64,000 nt of DNA from Planctomycetota bacterium (GCA_026692845.1 JAPLNM010000044.1:1-64000); one strand, 5' to 3'. Shown: positions 1 to 9,170, numbered from the stretch's first letter. Notes: generated from the sequence alone by a model not told the origin. Made by a program: numbers and translations.

Positions 1-199
1 GGTCACAGCAAGCACCTGAAGTCTTGCGACTCCAGCTACGGCCACGCATCACGTAGCTGGACTCGCAAGAGTTCAGGGGTCACAGCAAGCACCTGAAGTC
101 TTGCGACTCCAGCTACGGCCACGCATCACGTAGCTGGACTCGCAAGAGTTCAGGGGTCACAGCAAGCACCTGAAGTCTTGCGACTCCAGCTACGGCACC
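1..199. repeat. Tandem 77-bp hairpin repeat, about 2.6 copies
   Basis: Identical 77-bp units begin at 1, 78 and 155, and the third breaks off near 199. Each unit contains an inverted repeat with 26-nt arms (CCTGAAGTCTTGCGACTCCA.. against ..TGGACTCGCAAGAGTTCAGG) around an 11-nt loop. The arms pair except for one G-G and one C-C opposition. The array probably continues to the left of the window. No ORF spans it. Function is unknown; it could be a REP/BIME-like element or a stack of transcription-termination hairpins downstream of the leftward operon. Confidence 0.9.
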
Positions 200-262
200 A
201 AAAAACTGAGTTGGTCGCTGTAACTTTTTTGTTCCGATCGATTCACAAAGCCTCTACGTTCT

Positions 263-1567
263 CTAGCGAGCCGATCGGTCCTTGAGGTATTCGCTCAGGG
301 TTTCTTCGTCATGCAAAGGCACGACGGGCAATCGGGCAGCGATCAACCGAGCCGCATGATCGTAGTACTCCTCCTGGTGGCAGTTAAGCAGTACTGTCAA
401 GGAGTGACCTCGGCGACGCATCATCTCCAATGCCATCAGCCCGGCTTCATCGACTTGCTGGACGATCACGATGAGCGATAGGAGTTTCGGAAGCCGACTT
501 TCGGTCTCAAGGAGCAACTGATCGAGCTTCAGTCCATCGGTCCTTTCCAGTCTAGCGAGCATGCGATGCACCTCAGCGAAATGCTCGGGCGTCCGATTGG
601 CTCCCAAGAGTATCGGGGTTAGGCGATCGTTTTGGGTCTTCATCTCGATGTTCGCAGTGGCCGATTCGCGGTCCTGATACTGGGATCGTTTGTTGAGCTC
701 CCGCATCCGGTCTGCTGCATCGCGCCCATTGCTGACCAATCCGAATGGTTCGCTGTTGCGGTAAAGCCAATGCGCTATCGAGGCAGCTGCGGTGACGGCA
801 AGATCCGTTCGGACCGGCTCGTGCTTTCGGGGGTTCGTCGATTCGTGCATGTCCAAGAGCAGCATGGCGCCCTGGACGCACGTCGGCTGAAAGACGCGCG
901 TGTGGAGGACTCCGGTCCTGGCCGTGGCTTTCCAATGGACGCGATTGATCGGGTCGCCGGCTCGGTATTCTCTCAAGCCGCTCATGAGCGTCGGATCCTC
1001 GAGCAGCCGATCCTCGACTTTCATTTCTCCCATCGGTCGGCGACTGGAAACCTCGACGGATTCCAAAACGATGAGCTTCGGCAGGACCGTGATGTAGCTC
1101 GGTTGGTTTGCGATTCGAAAGCTTCGGTGCAAACCCAGCAGGTCGCCGGTTTCCAACAGGGTTGGCCCGAGTTGGTAATACCCCCGACGATGGGCCTCGA
1201 CGGCATAGCGATGAAGGGTCGTTTTTTTCGGCCCAAAGGAGAGGATCTGAACGGTCGCCGAAAGGATCGTCAATGCAAAAGGGGGCTGTTTGGTGTACCG
1301 CTTGGCGATTTTGTCGTTGATGAGCATCCAGGGAATCCAATACCCGGTTTGATTGGAGATCTTCATTCCCACGCCCACGCTCTGCCCTACGTCGATCTCC
1401 TGTGCTTCAACAAATCGCTGAACGTCGAGGGCTTGAATCCATCGGCTCGAAAAATGCTTGGCCAACTGGATGACAATCAGAAACGTGCAGGCCCCGAGCG
1501 CAAAAAAGTTCGCTCCGGTCAACATGCCCAGCAGGAGCAACAGAGCGATCAGCGGGAGGATGGCCAT
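263..1567 (-). CDS. DUF58 domain-containing protein
   Basis: A 434-residue protein with two hydrophobic segments at the N-terminus (about residues 3-35) and then a soluble domain. The DUF58 signature YRAGDPINRVHWKATARTG lies near residues 200-220. In this family the domain after the signature has a von Willebrand A-like fold. DUF58 proteins are normally partners of MoxR ATPases, and this gene starts four bases after the MoxR stop, so the two are almost certainly co-transcribed. The role is probably assembly or activation of a membrane or surface complex (the Bat/MoxR theme), but no substrate can be named. The start is ATG. Downstream is only the hairpin repeat array, so the usual vWA/Bat genes, if present, are outside the window. 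Confidence 0.9.
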   Translation of the reverse strand: MAILPLIALLLLLGMLTGANFFALGACTFLIVIQLAKHFSSRWIQALDVQRFVEAQEIDVGQSVGVGMKISNQTGYWIPWMLINDKIAKRYTKQPPFALTILSATVQILSFGPKKTTLHRYAVEAHRRGYYQLGPTLLETGDLLGLHRSFRIANQPSYITVLPKLIVLESVEVSSRRPMGEMKVEDRLLEDPTLMSGLREYRAGDPINRVHWKATARTGVLHTRVFQPTCVQGAMLLLDMHESTNPRKHEPVRTDLAVTAAASIAHWLYRNSEPFGLVSNGRDAADRMRELNKRSQYQDRESATANIEMKTQNDRLTPILLGANRTPEHFAEVHRMLARLERTDGLKLDQLLLETESRLPKLLSLIVIVQQVDEAGLMALEMMRRRGHSLTVLLNCHQEEYYDHAARLIAARLPVVPLHDEETLSEYLKDRSAR

Positions 1568-1571
1568 CGCT

Positions 1572-2528
1572 TCAACGCCCGTTTTCTTCGAGCGTCGGAA
1601 CGGCGATCTCAGCGACGATTTCTTCGAGGATTCGATCGGAGGTCATCTTGCGCAGTCGAGCCTCGGGCCTGAGGATCAGCCGGTGGCTCATGACGGGTTG
1701 CAAAATCCGCTTGATATCATCGGGTTGAACGAAGTCTCGGCTGCGAATGGCCGCCATGGCTTGGGCGGCTCGAAACAACGCAATGGTCGAGCGAGGGCCA
1801 GCACCGAGTGCAAGGTCGCTATGACCGCGCGTTTCATGGACGATCTGCAGGATGTATTGTCGGACCTTGGGGTCGACGTAGACCTTTTGGACCAGTTTTT
1901 GAGCTTCGAGCAATTCTTCGATGCTTACGACAGGCTTTAAGGATTGGATCGGGTGCTCGTTTTCGAGCATCTGAAGCATTTTGAGCTCCTCTTCCATCGA
2001 CGGATACCCGAGGGTGAACTTCATGAAGAAGCGATCGAGCTGGGCCTCTGGGAGCGGAAAGGTTCCTTCGTGGTCGACAGGGTTTTGCGTCGCGATCACC
2101 AGAAAGGGGGGAGGGAGTTTATGGGTTATTCCATCGACCGTCACGCAGCCTTCGGCCATCGCTTCGAGCAAAGCCGACTGCGCGCGGGGTGTGGTCCGAT
2201 TGATTTCATCGGCCAGGAGGATATTGGCGAACACTGGCCCAGCGCGAAATTCAAAGTCCGAGGTTTTTTGGTTGTAGATCGATGAGCCGGTGATATCGCC
2301 CGGGAGCAAATCCGGAGTGCATTGCACCCGTTTGAAAAGTCCTCCGACGCTGGCAGCTAGGGCCCTGGCGAGCATGGTCTTGGCAACGCCTGGGACATCT
2401 TCCAATAGCACATGCCCCCCTGAGAACCAAGAGACCAAGGAGAACACGAGTTGCTTTCGTTTGCCGACGATGCACTTTTCGACGTTCGTGATGATCTTGC
2501 GAGAGGTTTCGTAGACGGCCGTCGACAT
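1572..2528 (-). CDS. MoxR family AAA+ ATPase
   Basis: MoxR-type AAA+ chaperone ATPase. Walker A is visible in EDVPGVAKTMLARAL and Walker B in ILLADEINR, followed by the TPRAQSALLEAM sensor region and the C-terminal lid helices. The ORF track starts it at 2606, but that stretch overlaps the end of the uxaA-like gene. The ATG at 2526-2528 (MSTAVYETSRK) gives the usual MoxR length of about 318 residues and removes the overlap, so I prefer it. It is followed by a DUF58 gene. Family knowledge: MoxR ATPases help maturation or metal insertion of partner complexes; the client here is not identifiable. Confidence 0.92.
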   Translation of the reverse strand: MSTAVYETSRKIITNVEKCIVGKRKQLVFSLVSWFSGGHVLLEDVPGVAKTMLARALAASVGGLFKRVQCTPDLLPGDITGSSIYNQKTSDFEFRAGPVFANILLADEINRTTPRAQSALLEAMAEGCVTVDGITHKLPPPFLVIATQNPVDHEGTFPLPEAQLDRFFMKFTLGYPSMEEELKMLQMLENEHPIQSLKPVVSIEELLEAQKLVQKVYVDPKVRQYILQIVHETRGHSDLALGAGPRSTIALFRAAQAMAAIRSRDFVQPDDIKRILQPVMSHRLILRPEARLRKMTSDRILEEIVAEIAVPTLEENGR

Positions 2529-2581
2529 GCTTGTTGGTTTCCTAGGGACGATAGGATCGCCGGAATAATCACCGACGTGAA

Positions 2582-4159
2582 TTATAGCGTCGGACCGATG
2601 GCCCAAGGGGTAAATTCGTCCTCTCCGTATCCGAGCAACTCGCTCTTGGTCTTCTTGCCGCTGGCGGTTTCCAAGATCGCATCGAAGAGCCGCTGGCCGG
2701 CTTTTTCAAGGGATTCGCCTTTGAGGACCGTTCCCATGTCCAAGTCCATGTCGTCATTCATCCTCTCGAAGAGCGCAGTGTTGGTGGCGACTTTGAGGCT
2801 CGGCACGGGCTTGCATCCAAAGCAGCTACCGCGGCCTGTGGTAAAGACGACCACATTGGCCCCGCCTGAGACCATCCCCGTGACGCACACGGGGTCGAAC
2901 CCCGGAGCGTCCATGATGATCAGCCCTCGCTTGCTGGTCTGCTCGGCGTACTCGATGACATCTTGCAGAGCGCTTTGGCCGCCTTTGACTGCCGCCCCAA
3001 GGGACTTTTCGACGATGGTCGTCAGCCCTCCGGCTTTGTTTCCAAGGGATGGATTGTTATCGATGTCCTCGCCGTAGTGCGCGGTGTAGTCGCGCCACCA
3101 AACGAGTTTGTCTAGGAGCTTCTTGGCAACTTCTTGGCTCGCGGCCCGCTTGGTAAAGAGTTGTTCAGCTCCATAGAGCTCGGTGGTCTCCGAGAGAATC
3201 GAAGTTCCCCCGTGAGCCACAAGCAGATCCGAGGCGATCCCCAAGGCGGGGTTGGCCGTGATGCCTGAGTATCCATCCGAACCCCCGCATTTGGTGGCCA
3301 AGACGATCTCGCTTGCCGCAACGCTGGTTCGCTCCATGGCGTTGACCTGGGGTAGGATCGCTTGGACCATGCCGACGGCTTTTTGGATCGTCGCCCGCGT
3401 CCCGCCAGTATCTTGGATCGAAAGGACGGGAACCTCCTGCGTTTCGGCCTGGCCTGGATTGGCTTTCCATCGGACCCCTTGAAGGGAAACGAGCTTTTGG
3501 GATTTTTGTAGATGGCCCAACGTGTTTTGTTCACACCCAAGTCCGATCAAGACATAGGCAGCGATGTTCGGGTGCTTGGCGATCCCGCCAAGCACGCGGC
3601 TGAGTGTTCGATGCTTGATCCCATCGAGGGCCATGCCGCAACCGCTATCGTGGGTAAAAGCGATCACGCCATCGACGTTGGGAAAAGCCTCCAATGCCTG
3701 TTGATCGAAGTGCCTTGCGACGGCCTTGGAAACACCTGCCGAGCAGTTGACCGTCGAGATCACGGCGATGTAATTGCGGGTTCCGACGCGGCCGCTAGGT
3801 CGAACGTAGCCTTGGAAGCTCCGCCCAGATAGCTTCGGCGCAGCAGGGGGCGTTTCGGAGGCTAGGCCCTGATAATCGAGCGTATGATGGCACTTGAGGT
3901 TATGATCGTGCAAATGATCGCCCGGTGCGATGTCGAGGGTGGCAACCCCAATGGACCAACCGTATTTATGGACAGGGGCTCCGGATGGCCGTGGCTCGAT
4001 CGCCATTTTGTGACCAGCAGGGATATCTTTTTTGACCAGGACGGCGGCTTTACCCGGTAGGTTGACCGACTCTCCTTTGGTCAGTTTCCGAAGTGCCACG
4101 ACGCAATGGTCGCTAGGGTGGAGATGGATCCAAGCTGTCGAGTCGCTTTGTTCTGCCAA
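2582..4159 (-). CDS. UxaA family hydrolase (altronate dehydratase-like)
   Basis: A 525-residue protein with the two-part UxaA architecture: an N-terminal SAF domain (about residues 8-95, with VLVKKDIPAGHKM) and a large C-terminal dehydratase domain. That domain carries the family motifs GYVRPSGRVGTRNY, HDSGCG, LGCEQN, KCGGSDGYSG and CFGCKP, whose cysteines suit the iron-dependent chemistry of the family. Altronate dehydratase converts D-altronate to 2-keto-3-deoxygluconate. Homologues also act on galactarate or other sugar acids, so the substrate is uncertain. The start is TTG, with AGGA seven bases upstream. The gene lies 8 bp after a SelA-like gene in the same direction. A tagaturonate epimerase gene 11 kb away supports a uronate catabolic role. 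Confidence 0.9.
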   Translation of the reverse strand: MAEQSDSTAWIHLHPSDHCVVALRKLTKGESVNLPGKAAVLVKKDIPAGHKMAIEPRPSGAPVHKYGWSIGVATLDIAPGDHLHDHNLKCHHTLDYQGLASETPPAAPKLSGRSFQGYVRPSGRVGTRNYIAVISTVNCSAGVSKAVARHFDQQALEAFPNVDGVIAFTHDSGCGMALDGIKHRTLSRVLGGIAKHPNIAAYVLIGLGCEQNTLGHLQKSQKLVSLQGVRWKANPGQAETQEVPVLSIQDTGGTRATIQKAVGMVQAILPQVNAMERTSVAASEIVLATKCGGSDGYSGITANPALGIASDLLVAHGGTSILSETTELYGAEQLFTKRAASQEVAKKLLDKLVWWRDYTAHYGEDIDNNPSLGNKAGGLTTIVEKSLGAAVKGGQSALQDVIEYAEQTSKRGLIIMDAPGFDPVCVTGMVSGGANVVVFTTGRGSCFGCKPVPSLKVATNTALFERMNDDMDLDMGTVLKGESLEKAGQRLFDAILETASGKKTKSELLGYGEDEFTPWAIGPTL

Positions 4160-4167
4160 GATGATTC

Positions 4168-5562
4168 CTAAGCTGCGGGTTGGAGTTTCGAGAGGGCTTG
4201 TACGATCTGGGCATCGTCTGCCGGATCGATGCTTCGTAGGACCAGTTCAATACGGTCTGAGTAGACTTGTGTCCAGATCGGTGGTTGGTTCTGCGCGAGC
4301 GCCTCGCTGAGTTTTGCAGCCGAAATGGACTGAGGATAGATCTTCAGAACGGCCGTTGGCAGTTGGAGGGATTGCCAAATCCCGTTGCCGATTCGCATCG
4401 CTTGGGTGGAAACCTCGGTGCGTTGGATTGGCCAAAGGCCTTGCAATTGGATCGCCAGCCTTGTGGCTCGATTTTCCGTGTTGGCCAACGGAGTGCTGAG
4501 CATGGCCCCGAGTGGGGTTTTAGCCCAACTCTCGGGTTGAAGCGATTCGCTCAGCGCGCAATGCAATAGGGCTTGGGTCAGCCGATCGGCGTGGGCACCG
4601 AGTTGGTCGGCCCAAGGTCGAATTCGATCGATCGCGTTTTTCTTGCCAAGGATCACCACCGCATCGGGCCCGCCCAAAAAGTACTGAGTCGGGGCGATGA
4701 ACAAGTCGGGGCCTGCGTCCCAGCGGCGCGTCAGGGCAGGGGTTTTGCTTTCGGTCCAGTCGAGGTCGTTTAAACTGGCGTCGAATGCTAAGGTGCACAC
4801 CAGGGACCCAGAACTTCGGGCGTGATCGATGACCGCATAGTCATCGTTCTGGGAAGTAGAAGTAATCGGTGTGGCTTGGAAGATCAGCGAATGCGGGTGC
4901 ATCGCGGTGGCTTTGGCGTAGTCATCGTGAAGGCAATCGGAGTTGCTTCCGATCTCGGTGACTTGGGCCCCGGTCGCATCGATCAGCGGACGCAGTTGGA
5001 CCCCTGCATCGGTTCCTGAGACGGGGATACGCAGGCAGGCGATTCTAGGTAGCAGGACATGCGGTGCGATGTGAGGTTCAGGACGCATCGAGGCGTCTTG
5101 CATCCAGGCTCGGACGACCAGTCCGACGGCCGTCGGAATGTCGCGAAGGACCAGAGCATCCGCCGCACCGGTGGCGGATATTAAAAGGCGTTGTAGGTCC
5201 TGGCCAATGCCTGGGTCTTGGGAATACCCTGAGTGCAAATGGGCAGCTAAGCGGCAAGCATTTTGGCTCAAGGGTTGGGCGGTCCAACGCGGATGAAACC
5301 GCTCGCCTGTGGCGTTGATGCCGACTTCCAAGGAACGAGGTGCCGATGGGTCGCCGGGTGCCATCCACGGCTCCGCGGTGCGTTCGAGCCATTTGCCTGC
5401 CTGCCTGAGGACTTCTTGGACGCTTGTGGCCGAGGGTACCTCTTTGATCCCCAGTTTTTGTGCGGCTTCTTTGATTGCATGATTCAACGCAGGATTCCCG
5501 AGCCACTGGGAGACTTGTTTGATGGCTTCGGAGGGCCCGAATCCAAAGGGTGGGATTTGCAT
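4168..5562 (-). CDS. SelA-like PLP-fold protein lacking the catalytic lysine
   Basis: A 464-residue protein resembling L-seryl-tRNA(Sec) selenium transferase (SelA) and its SelA-like metabolic relatives. The N-terminal motif INATGERFHPRWTAQPLS matches the SelA INATG..LHTNLGRAPLS region. The cofactor-site block reads IAPTQYFLGGPDAVVILGKK where SelA has SGDKLLGGPQAG. Counting back from GGP, the Schiff-base lysine is a tyrosine here. The protein is therefore either a pseudoenzyme or uses different chemistry. Known SelA-like relatives outside selenium metabolism include sugar-acid ammonia lyases such as DgaE. The position 8 bp upstream of a UxaA gene suggests a link to sugar-acid metabolism rather than selenocysteine, and no selB or tRNA-Sec is in the window. 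Confidence 0.75.
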   Translation of the reverse strand: MQIPPFGFGPSEAIKQVSQWLGNPALNHAIKEAAQKLGIKEVPSATSVQEVLRQAGKWLERTAEPWMAPGDPSAPRSLEVGINATGERFHPRWTAQPLSQNACRLAAHLHSGYSQDPGIGQDLQRLLISATGAADALVLRDIPTAVGLVVRAWMQDASMRPEPHIAPHVLLPRIACLRIPVSGTDAGVQLRPLIDATGAQVTEIGSNSDCLHDDYAKATAMHPHSLIFQATPITSTSQNDDYAVIDHARSSGSLVCTLAFDASLNDLDWTESKTPALTRRWDAGPDLFIAPTQYFLGGPDAVVILGKKNAIDRIRPWADQLGAHADRLTQALLHCALSESLQPESWAKTPLGAMLSTPLANTENRATRLAIQLQGLWPIQRTEVSTQAMRIGNGIWQSLQLPTAVLKIYPQSISAAKLSEALAQNQPPIWTQVYSDRIELVLRSIDPADDAQIVQALSKLQPAA

Positions 5563-5630
5563 AGATTCGACTCGGTTTGCTTTTGGCCAACGTTGTAGTC
5601 AGCGGTGTATTGGATCAGCGGTGTATTGGA

Positions 5631-7268
5631 TCAGCCGCGTCCGGTCAGTCGCCAGCGACTTCGGAACAAAAGGGCCGTCAATGAGAAAAGTATAGCCGTC
5701 AGGATCGTTGTGAAAGCAAAATAGCAAGCAACATGGATCCAGTCCCCCCGCTTGGTCCTGGACATCTCGAGTCCCGATTGCACGGAGGTCATCGGGACAC
5801 TATCGGCGGCCATCATCGGGCTACTGATGCCGATGTAACGCATGGCGCTGAGGTCCTGGTTCTCCGTGGCGCTGCTCCAGACCAAAAAGTAGACCGCCAT
5901 CGGTAGGCAATAAAGCACCAGCAGGGTGATGTAGGAGACCATCAATGCGGTGCTGGTCTTGCGTACCAAGGTTGAGATAAAAAGGGATACGACGGAATTG
6001 AAGACCGAGGCGACCAAGCAAATTCCTACGAAGGCGATCATCGCAAGCCAGTTTCGGGCCACTTCGGGATTGATGCACGCAAGGAGCATCGGGAACATCA
6101 AAAATCCGGTGAGCACCGCCGAGACGCGGTATCCTGCAAGGAGCTTACCCCAGAGGATCTGGCTAGCGGAAATGGTGGTCGTCAGCAGCAGATCGAGGGT
6201 TTGACGCTCCCGTTCCCCAGTGATCGAGCCGGCGGTAAAGACCGGTGCGCTGAGGATATTGAAAACCAGCACATACCCTACGTAGATATAGGCAAGGTCT
6301 GGCTTCCAAAAAAGAAGGATGGTCATCAGCGGAATCGCCAGGATCATGCTCAGTTGGATTACCAGCCGCAGCATCAAGGTGCCTTGGCTGAACAACTCCG
6401 CATGCATCTCCTTGTCGTAGACCGGATTGGCTTCGTCGGCCATGAGCGTTCGACGCCTAGGGGGGGCGAACAGGTTGTCTGGAAATTGGTCTCGATGGAT
6501 GACCAATCCGACGGCTTTCTTTTGCTCGTTTTCCAGATCGACCACTTCGTTGCCTTGGCTACCGATATCGGGGGGATACAAAAGCCTGTTGGCCGCCACC
6601 GAAAGCAGCAGTCCACTGACGACGATCGAGACACTCGGGACGATGGTGCTGATGGCAATCAATCGGATATCGGCTCTGGACGATAGCATGGTCCAAGTCA
6701 GTACGCCGAGGATCAACAGGGGCAGGATGATCACATAGCTGACGACCAGCGATGACGAAGTCCTTTTGAAGTAGGACGAGCAGAAAACGCTGATCGATCC
6801 AAACAGAAGGATCGAAAAAAGCAGGCCGACATAGGCTGCCAGGAGTTCGTAGATCGAAACGCCCCCCAGGGGCAAGCAGAGCATGATGATCGGCAGGGAA
6901 CTGATGATCAGCACGACCAAGTGGGTCAAGGCCGCGATGAGTTTCCCCAGGACGATGCTCCAGGGCCTTAAGGGGCTGGCCAGGAGCATTTCGTACGTTT
7001 TGCGTTCTTTTTCGCCGGTGATTGCGCCTGCGGCAAAGCTCGGTGCCATCAACGATGCGATCGCGAATTGGCCGATAAAGAAAAAGTCGACGAGCCTCGA
7101 AGCGGCTGCCGATTCGACACTCAGATCGATCCGGGTTTCGCGCGGATAGGCGATGACGATGACCAAGGCCAGTGCGATCTGGTAGACCAGCAGCAGAACA
7201 AACGCACGGTTGGTGCGCAAGTTCGAGAGGAGTTCGCGTTGTAAGACTGGGTTGTCGACCAGGAACAT
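5631..7268 (-). CDS. ABC-2 type transporter permease, double-module
   Basis: A membrane protein with about 12 hydrophobic segments in two similar halves. Each half contains the ABC-2 signature: AAGAITGEKERKTYEMLLASPL in the first and TAGSITGERERQTLDLLLTT in the second. So this is one polypeptide carrying two ABC-2 permease modules, as is common in planctomycetes. The track start at 7502 lies inside the ferredoxin gene. The internal ATG at 7266-7268 (MFLVDNPVLQREL) removes the overlap and begins at the usual conserved NPVLQREL element, giving 545 residues. The partner ATP-binding subunit is not adjacent. Substrate unknown. Confidence 0.85.
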   Translation of the reverse strand: MFLVDNPVLQRELLSNLRTNRAFVLLLVYQIALALVIVIAYPRETRIDLSVESAAASRLVDFFFIGQFAIASLMAPSFAAGAITGEKERKTYEMLLASPLRPWSIVLGKLIAALTHLVVLIISSLPIIMLCLPLGGVSIYELLAAYVGLLFSILLFGSISVFCSSYFKRTSSSLVVSYVIILPLLILGVLTWTMLSSRADIRLIAISTIVPSVSIVVSGLLLSVAANRLLYPPDIGSQGNEVVDLENEQKKAVGLVIHRDQFPDNLFAPPRRRTLMADEANPVYDKEMHAELFSQGTLMLRLVIQLSMILAIPLMTILLFWKPDLAYIYVGYVLVFNILSAPVFTAGSITGERERQTLDLLLTTTISASQILWGKLLAGYRVSAVLTGFLMFPMLLACINPEVARNWLAMIAFVGICLVASVFNSVVSLFISTLVRKTSTALMVSYITLLVLYCLPMAVYFLVWSSATENQDLSAMRYIGISSPMMAADSVPMTSVQSGLEMSRTKRGDWIHVACYFAFTTILTAILFSLTALLFRSRWRLTGRG

Positions 7269-7314
7269 CGCTTGTTTGCCCCAGGATTTTTGGGCCGTTA
7301 GGATTTTTGGACCG

Positions 7315-7680
7315 TTAGGATTGGGTCGTCCATTCGACCGGTTGCGGAGCCAGGTCGGGCGAGCAGGCCGATCCGCAATCTTTGCGTCCGCTGCCTTCGA
7401 GTCGACTGATGATCCGCACCGACATGTCCTGTTCGCATAGGATTTGGCATCCGAGTCGGACCCCGGAAAGTCCTCGGGTTTCGAGGATTTGCTTTTCAGC
7501 AACGGTCATTTTCGAAGGTTCGCCCGAGACGAACTCGACGCGGCAGGTGGTGCATCGGGCATTGCCACCGCAGGCATGGAGCTGATCGCTCGAGGCCTCT
7601 TCTCGCAGGGCGTTGACGAGCCGTTTGCCGGTCGGGATTTCAAATTCGCCGAGACCTTCGACTGTGAGTTTTGGCATCAT
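7315..7680 (-). CDS. 2Fe-2S ferredoxin (plant-type)
   Basis: A 121-residue protein with the plant/adrenodoxin-type cluster motif: Cys37, Cys43 and Cys46 in HACGGNARCTTC, and Cys78 in VRLGCQ. It probably carries electrons in the cytoplasm. The C-terminal 25 residues (KDCGSACSPDL..) extend past the usual fold and contain two more cysteines. It starts 43 bp downstream of bioB on the same strand. Biotin synthase needs reducing equivalents and iron-sulfur repair, so supply of electrons to BioB is a reasonable inference but not proven. Two consecutive ATG codons are possible starts. Confidence 0.88.
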   Translation of the reverse strand: MMPKLTVEGLGEFEIPTGKRLVNALREEASSDQLHACGGNARCTTCRVEFVSGEPSKMTVAEKQILETRGLSGVRLGCQILCEQDMSVRIISRLEGSGRKDCGSACSPDLAPQPVEWTTQS

Positions 7681-7723
7681 AAACCTTGTTTCGCAGATTT
7701 TTTTAGGAAGAGGGTAAACTGGA

Positions 7724-8830
7724 TCAGCCGCAGCAGGAGCGTTGCGTCGGGTCGCTTGCCGATTGGCATTTGGCTTGTGAGATTTCAGGGTGTGGAATAT
7801 CAGCCTGCGTTGTTTCGGGCAGAGCCGCTTGGCCGGTGATTTCGAAGCCGAGGTCTTCGATCATTCGGTAGTCTTCCAAGGGGGCTTGGCCTTGCGTCGT
7901 AAGATAATCCCCGATGAAGATGCTGTTGGCGATCATCAGGCCCAGAGGTTGGAGCGATCGCAGGTGGCGTTCGCGTCCGCCGGCGATCCGCAGTTCGCTC
8001 CTCGGGTTGACGAAGCGGAACATGGCCAAGGCTCGGATGCAATCGCGGGCTGAGAGATATTCCTTTTGTTGCATCGGAGTGCCATCGATCGCGTGAAGGA
8101 AATTCAGGGGGATCGATTCGACGGCAAGCTCTCTTAGGGAGAATGCCATCTCGACGATGTCCTGGCGGCTTTCGCCCATCCCGATAATCCCCCCGCTGCA
8201 GAGTTCCAGTCCAGCCTTGCGGACATTCTTGAGCGTCTCGATGCGGTCCTCGAAGGTATGGGTCGTGCAGATCTGAGGGTAGTAATCTTGGCTGGTATTG
8301 AGGTTATGGTTGACTTTGTCGACCCCTGCGGCAGCCAGCCGTTGGGCTTGGGATTCGTTGAGCAGTCCCAGACATGCGCAGATATTCAGTCCGAAGGTCT
8401 GTTTGATTTCAGGGACGATCTTTTCGATCGCTTGGATCTCCCGCTCGTTCGGGGCCCGGCCACTGATGACGATGCAGTAGGTTTTGCTTTGACGTTCGGC
8501 GGCGAGCTTGGCGCCCTCGAGGAGCTTATCGCGGCTGAGTATGTTGTATTTGGGGATCGGAGCATCGGAGATTTTCGATTGGCTGCAGTAGTGGCAATCC
8601 TCCGGGCAAAGCCCACTCTTGGCGTTCATCAAGAAATACAGCTGCACGGTCTTTCCGAAGTGTTTCTTGCGGATTTCGAATGCAGCGTTGACCAACTCCA
8701 AGAGTTCCTCGTCGCTCGAGTCGAGAATGGCCAGCGCCTGGGCCTTCGACACGTCAGCTCCATCGAGGACATTGGCGGCCAAAGTCCGCCAGGGGGATGA
8801 GAGGGCGACAGAAGGCATCGAAGTGAGCAT
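7724..8830 (-). CDS. bioB: Biotin synthase BioB
   Basis: A 368-residue radical SAM enzyme that inserts sulfur into dethiobiotin, the last step of biotin synthesis. The radical SAM cluster motif CPEDCHYC gives Cys75, Cys79 and Cys82. Other BioB blocks are visible: YCIVISGRAPNE, KVNHNLNTSQDYYPQICTTHTFEDR (the Asn/Cys residues near the 2Fe-2S sulfur donor), CSGGIIGMGE, and RIAGGRE with the Arg that ligates the 2Fe-2S cluster. The start is ATG with AAGGA five bases upstream. The tail of about 30 residues ends in SCCG. It heads a leftward gene run. No other bio genes are in the window. Confidence 0.97.
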   Translation of the reverse strand: MLTSMPSVALSSPWRTLAANVLDGADVSKAQALAILDSSDEELLELVNAAFEIRKKHFGKTVQLYFLMNAKSGLCPEDCHYCSQSKISDAPIPKYNILSRDKLLEGAKLAAERQSKTYCIVISGRAPNEREIQAIEKIVPEIKQTFGLNICACLGLLNESQAQRLAAAGVDKVNHNLNTSQDYYPQICTTHTFEDRIETLKNVRKAGLELCSGGIIGMGESRQDIVEMAFSLRELAVESIPLNFLHAIDGTPMQQKEYLSARDCIRALAMFRFVNPRSELRIAGGRERHLRSLQPLGLMIANSIFIGDYLTTQGQAPLEDYRMIEDLGFEITGQAALPETTQADIPHPEISQAKCQSASDPTQRSCCG

Positions 8831-9170
8831 TTTGTTCCTTAGGAGTCTCGTGATGGGCGAAATCTAGTGACGGGTAGCAAATCGGTATGGGAGGTTGGTG
8901 TCTTGATCGGCAATCGCCAACCGTCGCGATAGGACCGCTCCGACTTACCAGGCTCTCCCAAGGGGCGCTCGATTGTAGCATTCCTGGGTCGCTTTACGTA
9001 CACCGCAAATCCGTTACACGTGGGTTCCCTTGGGATTTCTTAGCAATTATTTCGTCGCAACGCCGATGCCAGAGACAAGCGGCGCGTGTGCCGTTTTCGA
9101 GAGCCTAGCTCTGGACCGACGGCTCCTTGGAATCGCCCCCTACAACCCACCCCTTCGTTTAGGCTCATTC
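8831..9170. other. Divergent intergenic region between bioB and the sigma factor
   Basis: About 340 bp between two divergent genes, expected to hold both promoters. I see no convincing -10/-35 pair, riboswitch or tandem repeat. The sigma-factor ORF of the track extends into it (9030), but that extra N-terminus lacks family resemblance. Confidence 0.5.

Noticed and set aside
1-199. CRISPR array or tRNA cluster
   Set aside because: The 77-bp units are identical throughout, so there are no spacers, and the hairpin has no cloverleaf.
632-1672. 346-codon plus-strand ORF opposite the DUF58 gene
   Set aside because: Antisense shadow; the DUF58 and MoxR pair on the minus strand explains the sequence.
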